A stretch of 64,000 bases of DNA from Streptomyces bicolor (GTDB lineage Bacteria > Actinomycetota > Actinomycetes > Streptomycetales > Streptomycetaceae), in assembly GCF_000719285.1 (NCBI RefSeq), contig NZ_JOFS01000013.1, positions 1 to 64,000 on the forward strand, read 5' to 3'. The notes beneath the pieces are model-generated. The model was not told the origin of the DNA and did no database searches. It saw only the letters and a list, made by a program, of their open reading frames with translations. A program made the position numbers and the translations under genes. Shown here piece after piece: positions 10,764 to 19,397 of the stretch; positions within the stretch are counted from its first letter, which is position 1; every line of letters starts with the position of its first letter.

Positions 10764-10770
10764 CACACCC

Positions 10771-13512
10771 ATGGCCTCACGTTCCTCCGCAGCCAAGAAG
10801 CCGCCCGCGAAGAAGGCGGCCGCTTCCGCGAAGGCTCCGGCGAAGAAGGCCGCCGCCAAGAAAGCCCCCGCCAAAAAGGCGCCGGCCAAGAAGGCCGCGG
10901 CGAAGAAAGCCGCGCCCGCACCCAAGCCGGCTCCCAACCCCACCGGGGGCATCTACCGGCTTGTGCGGGCCGTCTGGCTCGGGCTCGCACACGCCGTCGG
11001 CGCGGTGTTCCGCGGCATAGGGCAGGGCGCCAAGAACCTCGACCCCGCTCACCGCAAGGACGGCATCGCGCTGTTGCTGCTCGGCCTCGCGCTGATCGTC
11101 GCGGCCGGTACCTGGTCCAACCTGCGCGGCCCCGTCGGCGACCTCGTCGAGATCATCGTGACCGGCGCCTTCGGCCGGCTCGACCTGCTCGTGCCGATCC
11201 TGCTCGCGGTCATCGCCGTACGGTTCATCCGGCACCCCGAGAAACCCGAGGCCAACGGCCGGATCGTCATCGGCCTGTCCGCGCTCGTCATCGGCGTCCT
11301 CGGACAGGTCCACATCGCCGTCGGCTCGCCCGCCCGCAGCGAGGGCATGCAGGCCATAAGGGACGCCGGCGGGCTGATCGGCTGGGGTGCGGCGACCCCG
11401 CTGACGTACACCATGGGCGAGGTCCTCGCCGTACCCCTGCTCGTGCTGCTGACGATCTTCGGGCTGCTGGTCGTCACGGCCACCCCGGTCAACGCCATCC
11501 CGCAGCGGCTGCGGCAGTTGGGCGTGAAGCTCGGCATCCTGCCCGACCCCGCGGAGGACGACGAGTACACCGAGGACGAGCAGCGCTACGACGACCAGTG
11601 GCGCGAGGCGCTGCCCGCGTCGCGCGGCCGCAGGCGCACCCCGGCCCCCGAGACGTACGACCCCGACAGCGCCGAGCAGGAGGCCCTCTCGCGGCGTCGT
11701 GGGCGCCCGAGGCGCTCCGCTGTGCCGCAGCCCGAGATGAACCGCCCCATGGACGCTGTGGACGTCGCGGCGGCCGCCGCCGCGGCGCTCGACGGTGCCG
11801 TCCTGCACGGGATGCCGCCCTCGCCGATCGTCGCCGACCTCACCCAGGGCGTCAGCGTGGGCGACCGCGCGGAGACCACCCCCGTGCCGACGCCGGTCCC
11901 GGCAGCGCGACCCAAGCAGGAGAAGCTCCCCAAGAGCGAGGTCCCGGATCTGACGAAGTCCGGGGTGCCGGACCTCACCAAGGCCGCGCCCGACGAGATC
12001 CGCGACCTGCCTCCGCGCGCCGAGCAGCTCCAGCTGTCCGGCGACATCACGTACGCGCTGCCGTCGCTCGACCTCCTCGAGCGTGGCGGTCCGGGCAAGG
12101 CGCGCAGCGCCGCCAATGACGCCATCGTCGAGTCGCTCACCACCGTCTTCACCGAGTTCAAGGTCGACGCCCGCGTCACCGGCTTCACGCGCGGGCCGAC
12201 GGTCACGCGCTACGAGGTCGAGCTCGGGCCCGCCGTGAAGGTCGAGCGGATCACCGCGCTGACGAAGAACATCGCGTACGCCGTCGCCAGCCCGGACGTG
12301 CGGATCATCAGCCCGATCCCCGGCAAGTCAGCGGTCGGCATCGAGATCCCGAACACCGACCGCGAGATGGTCAACCTCGGAGACGTGCTGCGTCTCGCGG
12401 CCGCCGCCGAGGACGACCACCCGATGCTGGTGGCGCTCGGCAAGGACGTCGAGGGCGGCTATGTGATGGCCAACATCGCGAAGATGCCGCATGTGCTGGT
12501 TGCCGGTGCTACCGGTTCCGGTAAGTCGTCCTGCATTAACTGCTTGATCACTTCGGTGATGATGCGGGCGACCCCCGAGGACGTCCGGATGGTGCTGGTC
12601 GACCCCAAGCGCGTCGAGCTGACCGCGTACGAGGGCATCCCGCACCTGATCACGCCGATCATCACCAACCCGAAGCGGGCCGCCGAGGCGCTCCAGTGGG
12701 TCGTACGGGAGATGGACCTTCGGTACGACGACCTGGCGGCGTACGGCTACCGGCACATCGACGACTTCAATGAGGCCGTCCGGGGCGGCAAGGTGAAGGC
12801 GCCGGAGGGCAGTGAGCGCGAGCTCCAGCCGTACCCCTACCTGCTGGTGATCGTCGACGAGCTGGCCGACCTGATGATGGTGGCGCCGCGTGACGTCGAG
12901 GACGCGATCGTGCGCATCACGCAGCTCGCGCGCGCGGCCGGCATCCACCTGGTGCTCGCCACCCAGCGGCCGTCGGTCGATGTCGTCACCGGTCTCATCA
13001 AGGCGAACGTGCCCTCACGGCTCGCCTTCGCCACCTCCTCGCTCGCCGACTCGCGCGTCATCCTCGACCAGCCCGGCGCCGAGAAGCTGATCGGCAAGGG
13101 CGACGGGCTGTTCCTGCCGATGGGCGCGAACAAGCCCACCCGTATGCAGGGTGCCTTCGTGACCGAGGACGAGGTCGCGGCGGTCGTCCAGCACTGCAAG
13201 GACCAGATGGCGCCCGTCTTCCGGGACGACGTCACCGTGGGCACCAAGCAGAAGAAGGAGATCGACGAGGAGATCGGCGACGACCTCGACCTGCTGTGTC
13301 AGGCGGCCGAGCTGGTGGTCTCCACGCAGTTCGGCTCCACGTCCATGCTCCAGCGAAAGCTGCGCGTCGGGTTCGCCAAGGCCGGGCGGCTGATGGACCT
13401 CATGGAGTCGCGCGGCATCGTCGGGCCCAGCGAGGGCTCCAAGGCTCGTGACGTTCTTGTGAAACCTGACGAGCTGGACGGCGTGCTCGCGGTGATCCGC
13501 GGGGAGGCTTAA
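10771..13512 (+). CDS. ftsK: DNA translocase FtsK/SpoIIIE
   Basis: The 913-residue translocase moves chromosomal DNA through closing sporulation septa. It has a Lys/Ala-rich PAKKA-repeat N-terminus (about 1-55), four membrane segments (~100-260), an acidic/proline linker, a RecA-like motor with Walker A GATGSGKS (579-586) and Walker B VIVDELADL, and a winged-helix gamma domain near the end (QRKLRVGFAKAGRLMDLME) that reads polar sequence motifs. An upstream GTG at 10717 would add 18 residues, but the TAACCT box and the MASRSSAAKK start favour 10771. The histone-like tail is an elaboration that could contact DNA directly. Confidence 0.96.
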   Translation: MASRSSAAKKPPAKKAAASAKAPAKKAAAKKAPAKKAPAKKAAAKKAAPAPKPAPNPTGGIYRLVRAVWLGLAHAVGAVFRGIGQGAKNLDPAHRKDGIALLLLGLALIVAAGTWSNLRGPVGDLVEIIVTGAFGRLDLLVPILLAVIAVRFIRHPEKPEANGRIVIGLSALVIGVLGQVHIAVGSPARSEGMQAIRDAGGLIGWGAATPLTYTMGEVLAVPLLVLLTIFGLLVVTATPVNAIPQRLRQLGVKLGILPDPAEDDEYTEDEQRYDDQWREALPASRGRRRTPAPETYDPDSAEQEALSRRRGRPRRSAVPQPEMNRPMDAVDVAAAAAAALDGAVLHGMPPSPIVADLTQGVSVGDRAETTPVPTPVPAARPKQEKLPKSEVPDLTKSGVPDLTKAAPDEIRDLPPRAEQLQLSGDITYALPSLDLLERGGPGKARSAANDAIVESLTTVFTEFKVDARVTGFTRGPTVTRYEVELGPAVKVERITALTKNIAYAVASPDVRIISPIPGKSAVGIEIPNTDREMVNLGDVLRLAAAAEDDHPMLVALGKDVEGGYVMANIAKMPHVLVAGATGSGKSSCINCLITSVMMRATPEDVRMVLVDPKRVELTAYEGIPHLITPIITNPKRAAEALQWVVREMDLRYDDLAAYGYRHIDDFNEAVRGGKVKAPEGSERELQPYPYLLVIVDELADLMMVAPRDVEDAIVRITQLARAAGIHLVLATQRPSVDVVTGLIKANVPSRLAFATSSLADSRVILDQPGAEKLIGKGDGLFLPMGANKPTRMQGAFVTEDEVAAVVQHCKDQMAPVFRDDVTVGTKQKKEIDEEIGDDLDLLCQAAELVVSTQFGSTSMLQRKLRVGFAKAGRLMDLMESRGIVGPSEGSKARDVLVKPDELDGVLAVIRGEA

Positions 13513-13740
13513 AGGAAGTCCGGGCGGAAACGGGACGTGGTGGTCGCCTTGCGGCGGGTGGGTGATGCGTCGATGTCGGATCGTGACTCACCCGTAAGGG
13601 ATCATTGAGCAACCGTTCCCCTTCGGCGTACGTCAAGTTGAGGGAAGCGACAACCTCGTGCCTCACCATCAGCGTGTCCGGCCATTCTGATGGCGTATAA
13701 AGTCCCACCGCCCGGTTGCCCCACCCTTTCGTACCCCCCC

Positions 13741-13746
13741 TAGACT
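13741..13746 (+). promoter_or_regulatory. Possible promoter of the RodZ-like gene
   Basis: TTGCCC at 13716-13721 and TAGACT at 13741-13746 are separated by 19 bp, about 45 bp upstream of the GTG start. The rest of the 277-bp gap after ftsK shows no gene. Confidence 0.3.
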
Positions 13747-13789
13747 GAACCTCCAGCACAGGTGGCTTAAACGCTCGAAAGGCGCCCCC

Positions 13790-14626
13790 GTGTCCATCGG
13801 CAACTCCCCTGAAGACGAGCGTCCGTTCGAAGACGTATCCGACGAAGCCCGCATCTCGATCGGCCGTGCCCTGCGGCAGGCGCGCATCGACGCCGGGCTG
13901 ACCGTCGACGACGTCAGTAGCGCCACCCGGGTCCGCATCGCCATCGTGCACGCCATCGAGGCGGACAACTTCGCTCCCTGCGGCGGCGACGTGTACGCCC
14001 GGGGCCACATCCGCACCCTCGCCAAGGCCGTCCGCCTCGATCCTGCCCCGCTTCTCGCCCAGTACGACGCCTCGCACGGCGGACGACCGGCGCCCACGCC
14101 GGCCGCCCCGCTGTTCGAGGCGGAGCGCATCCGTCCCGAGCGGCGCGGGCCGAACTGGACCGCGGCGATGGTCGCCGCGATCGTCGCGGTGATCGGGTTC
14201 GTCGGGTTCACCGCGTTCAAGGGCGACGGCGAGGGCGGCAAGTCGACGGTGGCCGAAGGCGACTCGACGCCGACGGCGGACAAGACCACTCCCACGCCGA
14301 AGACCGACAAGCCCAAGGACCCCGAGCCGGAGCCGTCGGACAGCGCCATCGCGGCCGTCCCGCAGGACAAGGTGACCGTCCAGGTCAGTGCCGCCGACGG
14401 ACGCAGCTGGATCTCCGCCAAGGACCACAACGGCAAGCTGCTCTTCGACGGCCTCCTCAAGCAGGGCGACTCCAAGACCTTCCAGGACAGCGAGAAGATC
14501 AACCTCGTCCTCGGTGACGCGGGCGCGATCGACCTCTACGTCAACGGCAAGAAGATCGAGGACGACTGGCGGCCGGGCGCCGTGGAGCGCCTCACGTACA
14601 CCAAGGGCGACCCGCAGGCCGGATAA
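13790..14626 (+). CDS. RodZ-like membrane protein: HTH, one TM segment, DUF4115
   Basis: The 278-residue protein has a cytoplasmic RodZ-type helix-turn-helix (residues 20-95, ISIGRALRQARIDAGLTVDDV), a single transmembrane helix (124-143), a Thr/Pro/Lys-rich linker and an extracytoplasmic DUF4115 domain (about 190-275). RodZ proteins connect the MreB cytoskeleton to wall synthesis; the position between ftsK and rimO is conserved in actinobacteria. The start is GTG at 13790. Function in Streptomyces is inferred from fold only. A terminator hairpin follows 24 bp after the stop. Confidence 0.85.
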   Translation: MSIGNSPEDERPFEDVSDEARISIGRALRQARIDAGLTVDDVSSATRVRIAIVHAIEADNFAPCGGDVYARGHIRTLAKAVRLDPAPLLAQYDASHGGRPAPTPAAPLFEAERIRPERRGPNWTAAMVAAIVAVIGFVGFTAFKGDGEGGKSTVAEGDSTPTADKTTPTPKTDKPKDPEPEPSDSAIAAVPQDKVTVQVSAADGRSWISAKDHNGKLLFDGLLKQGDSKTFQDSEKINLVLGDAGAIDLYVNGKKIEDDWRPGAVERLTYTKGDPQAG

Positions 14627-14650
14627 GTCCGGCTGATGGGGTGAGCTGAG

Positions 14651-14682
14651 GACGGGGTTGGCCAAGATCGGCCAACCCCGTC
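14651..14682. terminator. Hairpin terminator after the RodZ-like gene
   Basis: Perfect 13-bp stem (14651-14663 / 14670-14682) with a 6-nt loop and no T run, as usual in Streptomyces. It insulates rimO from the gene before it. Confidence 0.75.
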
Positions 14683-14707
14683 GACGTGGGCTGTCAGTGA
14701 GACAAAG

Positions 14708-14713
14708 TAGTCT
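14708..14713 (+). promoter_or_regulatory. -10 box TAGTCT for leaderless rimO
   Basis: TAGTCT ends 7 nt before the rimO ATG; no ribosome site is present between the upstream terminator and the start, so a leaderless transcript fits. Confidence 0.5.
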
Positions 14714-14720
14714 TGAGCCC

Positions 14721-16202
14721 ATGCCTGAACGCCGTACCGTCGCACTCGTCACTCTTGGCTGCGCCCGTAACGAGGTGGACTCGGAGGAGCTCGCAGGCCG
14801 TTTGGAGGCGGACGGCTGGGATCTCGTGGAGGACGCCGCGGACGCGGACGTCGCCGTGGTCAACACGTGCGGCTTCGTCGACGCCGCCAAGAAGGACTCC
14901 GTCGACGCGCTCCTGGAGGCCAACGACCTCAAGGGCCATGGAAGAACCCAGGCCGTCGTGGCGGTGGGCTGTATGGCCGAGCGGTACGGCAAGGACCTCG
15001 CCGAGGCCCTGCCGGAGGCCGACGGCGTGCTCGGCTTCGACGACTACGCGGACATCTCGGACCGCCTGCAGACCATCCTGTCCGGCGGTGTCCATGCCTC
15101 GCACACCCCGCGCGACCGGCGCAAGCTGCTGCCGATCAGCCCGGCCGAGCGGCAGGATTCGGCGGCCGACGTCGCGCTGCCGGGTCACGCGCCCGTCGAT
15201 CTTCCGGATGGGCTCGCTCCGGCTTCCGGCCCGCGTGCGCCCCTGCGCCGCCGCCTCGACGGCGCCCCGGTCGCCTCGGTGAAGCTCGCCTCCGGCTGCG
15301 ACCGGCGCTGCACCTTCTGTGCCATCCCGTCCTTCCGCGGCTCCTTCATCTCGCGTCGGCCCAGCGATGTGCTGAACGAGACGCGGTGGCTGGCCGAACA
15401 AGGAGTGAAGGAGATCATGCTGGTCTCCGAGAACAACACCTCCTACGGCAAGGACCTGGGCGACATCCGCCTGCTGGAGTCCCTCCTGCCGGAGCTGGCG
15501 GAGGTCGACGGCATCGAACGTATCCGCGTCAGCTACCTCCAGCCGGCCGAGATGCGGCCTGGGCTGATCGACGTCCTGACCTCGACGCCGAAGGTCGCCC
15601 CGTACTTCGACCTGTCCTTCCAGCACTCCGCCCCCGACGTACTGCGCTCGATGCGCCGCTTCGGCGACACCGACCGCTTCCTGGAACTGCTGGACACCAT
15701 CCGTGGCAAGGCCCCCCAGGCCGGCGTGCGCTCCAACTTCATCGTGGGCTTCCCCGGCGAGACCGAGGCCGACCTCGCCGAGCTGGAGCGGTTCCTGAAC
15801 GGCGCGCGGCTGGACGCCATCGGCGTCTTCGGCTACTCCGACGAGGAGGGCACGGAGGCCGCGACGTACGAGAACAAGCTCGACGAGGACGTCGTCGCCG
15901 AGCGGCTGGCACATGTCTCCCGGCTGGCCGAGGAACTTGTCTCGCAGCGGGCCGAGGAGCGCGTCGGAGAGACCGTGCACGTGCTCGTCGAGGCGGTGGA
16001 CGCCGAGGACTCGACGGAGGGCGCGTACGGCCGTGGCGCACACCAGGCGCCGGAGACGGACGGCCAGGTGCTGCTCACGAGCGGCGCGGGGCTGAGCATC
16101 GGTCGTATGGTCGAGGCGAAGGTGGTCGGTACGGAAGGTGTCGACCTGGTGGCCGAGCCGCTGCAGGGCACGCTCGCGTGTAGTGAGGAGGCGGGCAGAT
16201 GA
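14721..16202 (+). CDS. rimO: Ribosomal protein S12 methylthiotransferase RimO
   Basis: The 493-residue radical-SAM enzyme adds a methylthio group to the conserved Asp of ribosomal protein S12. Visible domains are an N-terminal UPF0004 domain with iron-sulfur cysteines (GCARN, NTCGF, GCMAER), the radical-SAM CxxxCxxC at Cys193, Cys197 and Cys200, the [12 protein letters not shown] segment and a C-terminal TRAM domain. It starts at ATG 14721. Its stop overlaps the pgsA start by ATGA, so the two are translationally coupled. The insertion around residues 130-190 (Ala/Pro-rich) is typical of actinobacterial RimO. Confidence 0.96.
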   Translation: MPERRTVALVTLGCARNEVDSEELAGRLEADGWDLVEDAADADVAVVNTCGFVDAAKKDSVDALLEANDLKGHGRTQAVVAVGCMAERYGKDLAEALPEADGVLGFDDYADISDRLQTILSGGVHASHTPRDRRKLLPISPAERQDSAADVALPGHAPVDLPDGLAPASGPRAPLRRRLDGAPVASVKLASGCDRRCTFCAIPSFRGSFISRRPSDVLNETRWLAEQGVKEIMLVSENNTSYGKDLGDIRLLESLLPELAEVDGIERIRVSYLQPAEMRPGLIDVLTSTPKVAPYFDLSFQHSAPDVLRSMRRFGDTDRFLELLDTIRGKAPQAGVRSNFIVGFPGETEADLAELERFLNGARLDAIGVFGYSDEEGTEAATYENKLDEDVVAERLAHVSRLAEELVSQRAEERVGETVHVLVEAVDAEDSTEGAYGRGAHQAPETDGQVLLTSGAGLSIGRMVEAKVVGTEGVDLVAEPLQGTLACSEEAGR

Positions 16203-17008
16203 GCGGAGTTCCGGCGTCCGCCGCAGGTGGCTCCTCCCCGGCGGGTGCGGCGGGCAAGGCGAGCGCGGTGGGCTCGTCCAAGGGCGGCGGCTCGAAGGCG
16301 GGCGGTGCGAAGGCCGGGGCCTCGAAGGCCGGTGCCTCTACGGCCGTCGGCACCGAATCCGGTGCGGCGGGCGGTGCCAAGCCCCCGCGCGGGGGCAAGA
16401 TCGCGGCCGCGGCCGTCAACCAGGCCAGCGTCTGGAACATCGCCAACCTCCTGACCATGCTCCGGCTGGTCCTCGTGCCCGCGTTCGTCGCACTGATGCT
16501 GGCCGACGGCGGCTACGACCCGGCGTGGCGCTCGCTCGCCTGGGCGGCCTTCGCCATCGCCATGATCACCGACCTGTTCGACGGCCATCTGGCCCGGGCG
16601 TACGACCTCGTCACCGACTTCGGGAAGATCGCCGACCCCATCGCCGACAAGGCGATCATGGGTGCGGCGCTGATCTGTCTGTCGGCACTGGGCGATCTGC
16701 CGTGGTGGGTGACGGGCGTCATCCTCGGCCGAGAACTCGGGATCACGCTCCTGCGTTTCATCGTCATCCGGTACGGAGTCATCCCCGCGAGCCGCGGCGG
16801 CAAGCTCAAGACCCTCACGCAGGGCGTGGCCGTCGGGATGTACATCCTGGCCCTGACGGGGTGGCTGGCCACGCTGAGGTGGTGGGTGATGGCCGCGGCG
16901 GTCGTCCTGACCGTGGTGACCGGGCTCGACTATGTGAGACAAGCCATTGTGCTGCGCAGGCGGGGAATCGCCGAGCGCGAAGCCGCGTTGGAGGAGACGG
17001 AAGCGTGA
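16199..17008 (+). CDS. pgsA: CDP-diacylglycerol-glycerol-3-phosphate 3-phosphatidyltransferase
   Basis: The 269-residue membrane enzyme carries the full CDP-alcohol phosphotransferase signature DGxxAR-x8-G-x3-D-x3-D (in [18 protein letters not shown] and the following KIADPIADK) plus several hydrophobic helices. It makes phosphatidylglycerophosphate for PG and cardiolipin. The first ~75 residues are a Gly/Ala/Ser/Lys-rich low-complexity extension not needed for catalysis. The gene overlaps rimO upstream (ATGA) and cinA downstream (GTGA), forming a three-gene operon. Confidence 0.93.
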   Translation: MSGVPASAAGGSSPAGAAGKASAVGSSKGGGSKAGGAKAGASKAGASTAVGTESGAAGGAKPPRGGKIAAAAVNQASVWNIANLLTMLRLVLVPAFVALMLADGGYDPAWRSLAWAAFAIAMITDLFDGHLARAYDLVTDFGKIADPIADKAIMGAALICLSALGDLPWWVTGVILGRELGITLLRFIVIRYGVIPASRGGKLKTLTQGVAVGMYILALTGWLATLRWWVMAAAVVLTVVTGLDYVRQAIVLRRRGIAEREAALEETEA

Positions 17009-17550
17009 GTTCCCCGGCCACCGACGTGGTGCGACTACTCACAGTGAGGGGCGAGACGCTCGCTGTCGCCGAGTCGCTCACGGGCGGACTGGTTGCGGCG
17101 GAGATCACAGCCACCCCTGGGGCCTCCAAGGCGTTCCGGGGTTCGGTGACCGCGTACGCCACCGGGCTCAAGCATGAGCTGCTCGGGGTCGACGCGACCC
17201 TACTGGCCCAGCACGGAGCGGTGAATCCGCAGGTCGCTGCCCAGATGGCGGTCGGCGTGCGGAAGGCTCTGGGCGCCGACTGGGGCATCGCGACGACCGG
17301 TGTCGCGGGACCCGAGACGCAGGACGGTCAGCCCGTGGGGACGGTCTTCGTGGCGGTGGACGGGCCTCTCGGACCGGGTTCCGGTTCTGCCGGTGGCGGA
17401 AAAGTGGAGGCCCTGCGGTTGAACGGCGGCCGCGAGGAAATTCGTATGGAGAGTGTACGGAGCGTACTCGCGCTGCTCCTGAAGGAGCTTGCGAGCGAAC
17501 ACACTGGGAATGAGCGGGCACAGGATACGGAACAGAACGGGGGGTTTTGA
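17005..17550 (+). CDS. cinA: CinA C-terminal domain protein (NMN amidohydrolase-like, PncC type)
   Basis: The 181-residue protein has the CinA_C fold with AESLTGG near the N-terminus, the GSVTAYATGLK segment, and GIATTGVAGPETQDGQPVGTVF. Such stand-alone domains deamidate nicotinamide mononucleotide in pyridine nucleotide recycling. The GTG start overlaps the pgsA stop as GTGA, so it belongs to the rimO-pgsA operon. The pgsA-cinA-clgR order is shared with corynebacteria and mycobacteria. Confidence 0.9.
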   Translation: MSSPATDVVRLLTVRGETLAVAESLTGGLVAAEITATPGASKAFRGSVTAYATGLKHELLGVDATLLAQHGAVNPQVAAQMAVGVRKALGADWGIATTGVAGPETQDGQPVGTVFVAVDGPLGPGSGSAGGGKVEALRLNGGREEIRMESVRSVLALLLKELASEHTGNERAQDTEQNGGF

Positions 17551-17659
17551 TGTTTGCAGCCCTTAGTGAACACGACATCGCTCCCCGCACGGCCGCGGCG
17601 CAAGGCGGTACGGTGGGGCGTGAAGGATGCGGCTACGCGGTCCGAGGAGGGAGCCACCG

Positions 17660-18040
17660 ATGATTCTGCTCCGTCGCCTGCTGGGTGACGTGCTGCGTCG
17701 GCAGCGCCAGCGCCAGGGCCGTACTCTGCGCGAAGTCTCCTCGTCCGCCCGAGTTTCACTCGGCTATCTCTCCGAGGTGGAGCGGGGGCAGAAGGAGGCT
17801 TCCTCCGAGCTGCTCGCCGCGATCTGCGACGCGCTGGACGTACGGATGTCCGAGCTCATGCGGGAAGTGAGCGACGAACTCGCCCTCGCCGAGCTGGCCC
17901 AGTCTGCAGCGGCCACCCCCAGCGAGCCTGTACCCACGTCGGTCCGTCCGATGCTGGGTTCCGTGTCGGTGACCGGTGTGCCACCGGAACGGGTGACCAT
18001 CAAGGCGCCTTCCGAGGCGGTGGACGTGGTCGCCGCGTGA
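17660..18040 (+). CDS. clgR: Clp protease gene regulator ClgR
   Basis: The 126-residue protein has an XRE-type helix-turn-helix (residues ~8-65, [19 protein letters not shown] then [16 protein letters not shown]) and a short C-terminal tail. The position after pgsA-cinA is the standard clgR locus. Family knowledge: ClgR activates clp and lon genes in Streptomyces and is itself degraded by ClpP through its last two alanines; this protein ends in Val-Val-Ala-Ala, fitting that feedback. The ATG at 17660 follows GAGGAGGGAGCC. The 109-bp gap after cinA suggests its own promoter. Confidence 0.92.
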   Translation: MILLRRLLGDVLRRQRQRQGRTLREVSSSARVSLGYLSEVERGQKEASSELLAAICDALDVRMSELMREVSDELALAELAQSAAATPSEPVPTSVRPMLGSVSVTGVPPERVTIKAPSEAVDVVAA

Positions 18041-18090
18041 TGGCGCCGCTGGTGTGCGTGAACTGACCACGCACTGAGGAGTTGTGTGAG

Positions 18091-18124
18091 GCCCCGGCCG
18101 GGGCTTCCCCAGGGAGATCTGGGG
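18091..18124. terminator. Two adjacent hairpins after clgR
   Basis: A GC-rich palindrome at 18091-18104 is followed by a 6-bp stem CCCCAG/CTGGGG (18107-18112 / 18119-18124). Together they probably end clgR transcription. The remainder of the 279-bp gap to the next gene holds no convincing gene. Confidence 0.5.
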
Positions 18125-18319
18125 GAGTGCGGTCGGGGTTTCGTGCTGTGCGGGGCGTGCGGGGTGCGTTTGCCGCCGCGGGGTGCGGAGGTCATGGTGG
18201 AGGGTGTGACGGCGCTCTGACGCGCTGTGACGACGTTGGCCCGTGCTGCATCCGTGTGCCGCTGGTGCGCCCTCCCGGCGGGTGAACGGGCGGCCTAGCC
18301 TCGGGCTGGAGGTGGGTGG

Positions 18320-18616
18320 ATGGCACGGCCGATAGCGCGCTGGGGGGTGTTCCTCGGCTTCGGGGCGCTGTGGTGGTGGGCTGTGCTGCGGCTCGCTCTC
18401 GCGCCGGAGGCGGGAGCGCTGGAGGCGGCCGTCGTCACCGGAGGGTGGGGGCTGAGCCTGCTGCCGGTGCACTGTGTGCCCAAGGCGCGGGCTGTGGGGG
18501 CCGTCGACCCGCGGCGATGGGTGGAAGCCTGGCGGGCAGGGCGGGCAGGGCGGGGAGGGCGGTCTACCAAGGCATCGCCACGCCACCGTTCGGACGCAGG
18601 ATCTGCCCCGTGGTGA
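18320..18616 (+). CDS. Small conserved-type membrane protein, function unknown
   Basis: The 98-residue protein has two likely membrane helices (residues ~8-28, WGVFLGFGALWWWAVLRLAL, and ~35-52) followed by an Arg/Gly/Ala-rich basic tail. A good ribosome site (GGAGGTGGG) lies just before the ATG at 18320. No family is recognised. Its last 53 bp overlap tail-to-tail with the SDR gene on the other strand; the overlapping part encodes only low-complexity basic residues, so the overlap is tolerable. Codon use fits Streptomyces. Confidence 0.6.
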   Translation: MARPIARWGVFLGFGALWWWAVLRLALAPEAGALEAAVVTGGWGLSLLPVHCVPKARAVGAVDPRRWVEAWRAGRAGRGGRSTKASPRHRSDAGSAPW

Positions 18617-19328
18617 AGGACGAGGCGTCGGACGCCAGGTGCAGCACGGCGTGGGCGATGTCCTCCGGTTCGCCGACCCGGCCGAGGGGTGACATGCGGG
18701 CCATGAACGCCTCGGTCTGTGTCTGTGCCGCGCTGTCGTGGCGGTCGGTCATGGGAGTGCGGATCCAGCCCGGGGCGACCGCGTTGACGCGGATGCCGTG
18801 CGGGCCCATCTCCGTCGCCAGTGTCTTCGTCAGCTGCACGACGGCCGCCTTGGCCGCGCCGTAGCACAGCAGGCCGGGGCCTCCGGTGTCCACGGCGCCC
18901 GAGGCCATGGTGATGATGCTGCCCCCTATGCGTTGCGCGAGCATCGCGCGGGCGGCCTCCTGGCAGGCGTACAGCACGCCTTTGAAGTTGACGTTCAGCA
19001 CTCGGTCGAGGTCTTCGTCGCGGGTCTCCAGGACAGGGCTGCTGTGCATGATCCCGGCGACCGCGGCCATCACGTCGAGGCGCTCGCAGGTGGCGACGGC
19101 CTTGCGGAGCTGTTCGCGGTCGGTGACGTCGAGGTGGTGGGCGCGGGCGGTGCCACCGCTCTCCTTGATCAGGGTCGTCGTGTCGTGCAGGCCCTGAGCG
19201 TCACGGTCGGCGCAGTGCACGGTGGCGCCGGCCTGGGCGAGCAGGACGGCCGAGGCGCGGCCGATTCCGCTCGCGGCGCCGGTGACGAATGCGGTGCGTC
19301 CGGTGAGCTCGTACACCTTGACGGCCAT
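18564..19328 (-). CDS. Short-chain dehydrogenase/reductase (classical SDR)
   Basis: The 254-residue protein has the Rossmann TGAASGIG motif (residues ~15-22), the HLDVTD cofactor-contact segment, the catalytic Ser in MASGAVDTGG, YGAAK (Tyr-x3-Lys) and a PNGGVAMPW C-terminus. Substrate unknown; DxxR-type features for a defined pathway are not evident. The start at 19328 is set by a convincing leaderless promoter, TTGACG-N18-TACCGT-N6-ATG. It is probably monocistronic; nei2 ends 60 bp upstream on the same strand. Confidence 0.9.
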   Translation of the reverse strand: MAVKVYELTGRTAFVTGAASGIGRASAVLLAQAGATVHCADRDAQGLHDTTTLIKESGGTARAHHLDVTDREQLRKAVATCERLDVMAAVAGIMHSSPVLETRDEDLDRVLNVNFKGVLYACQEAARAMLAQRIGGSIITMASGAVDTGGPGLLCYGAAKAAVVQLTKTLATEMGPHGIRVNAVAPGWIRTPMTDRHDSAAQTQTEAFMARMSPLGRVGEPEDIAHAVLHLASDASSFTTGQILRPNGGVAMPW

Positions 19329-19334
19329 GATGGG

Positions 19335-19364
19335 ACGGTACGAGGGTTTCTGACGGCCCGTCAA
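19335..19364 (-). promoter_or_regulatory. Leaderless promoter of the SDR gene
   Basis: On the minus strand TTGACG (19364-19359) and TACCGT (19340-19335) are 18 bp apart, and TACCGT ends 6 nt before the ATG. The -35 lies in a GTCAATTG sequence repeated 27 bp further upstream, which suggests regulation. Confidence 0.65.
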
Positions 19365-19371
19365 TTGAGGG

Positions 19372-19397
19372 GACCAATTACGGGTCGTCAATTGGTC
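19372..19397. promoter_or_regulatory. Inverted repeat GACCAATT-N10-AATTGGTC
   Basis: Perfect 8-bp arms (19372-19379 / 19390-19397) lie between the end of nei2 and the SDR promoter, next to direct repeats of GTCAATTG (19360-19367, 19387-19394). It could be an operator for the SDR gene; as a terminator it would be weak. Confidence 0.4.

Noticed and set aside
10717..10770. GTG at 10717 as the ftsK start
   Set aside because: The added 18 residues do not resemble FtsK, and TAACCT 7 nt before ATG 10771 fits a leaderless start.
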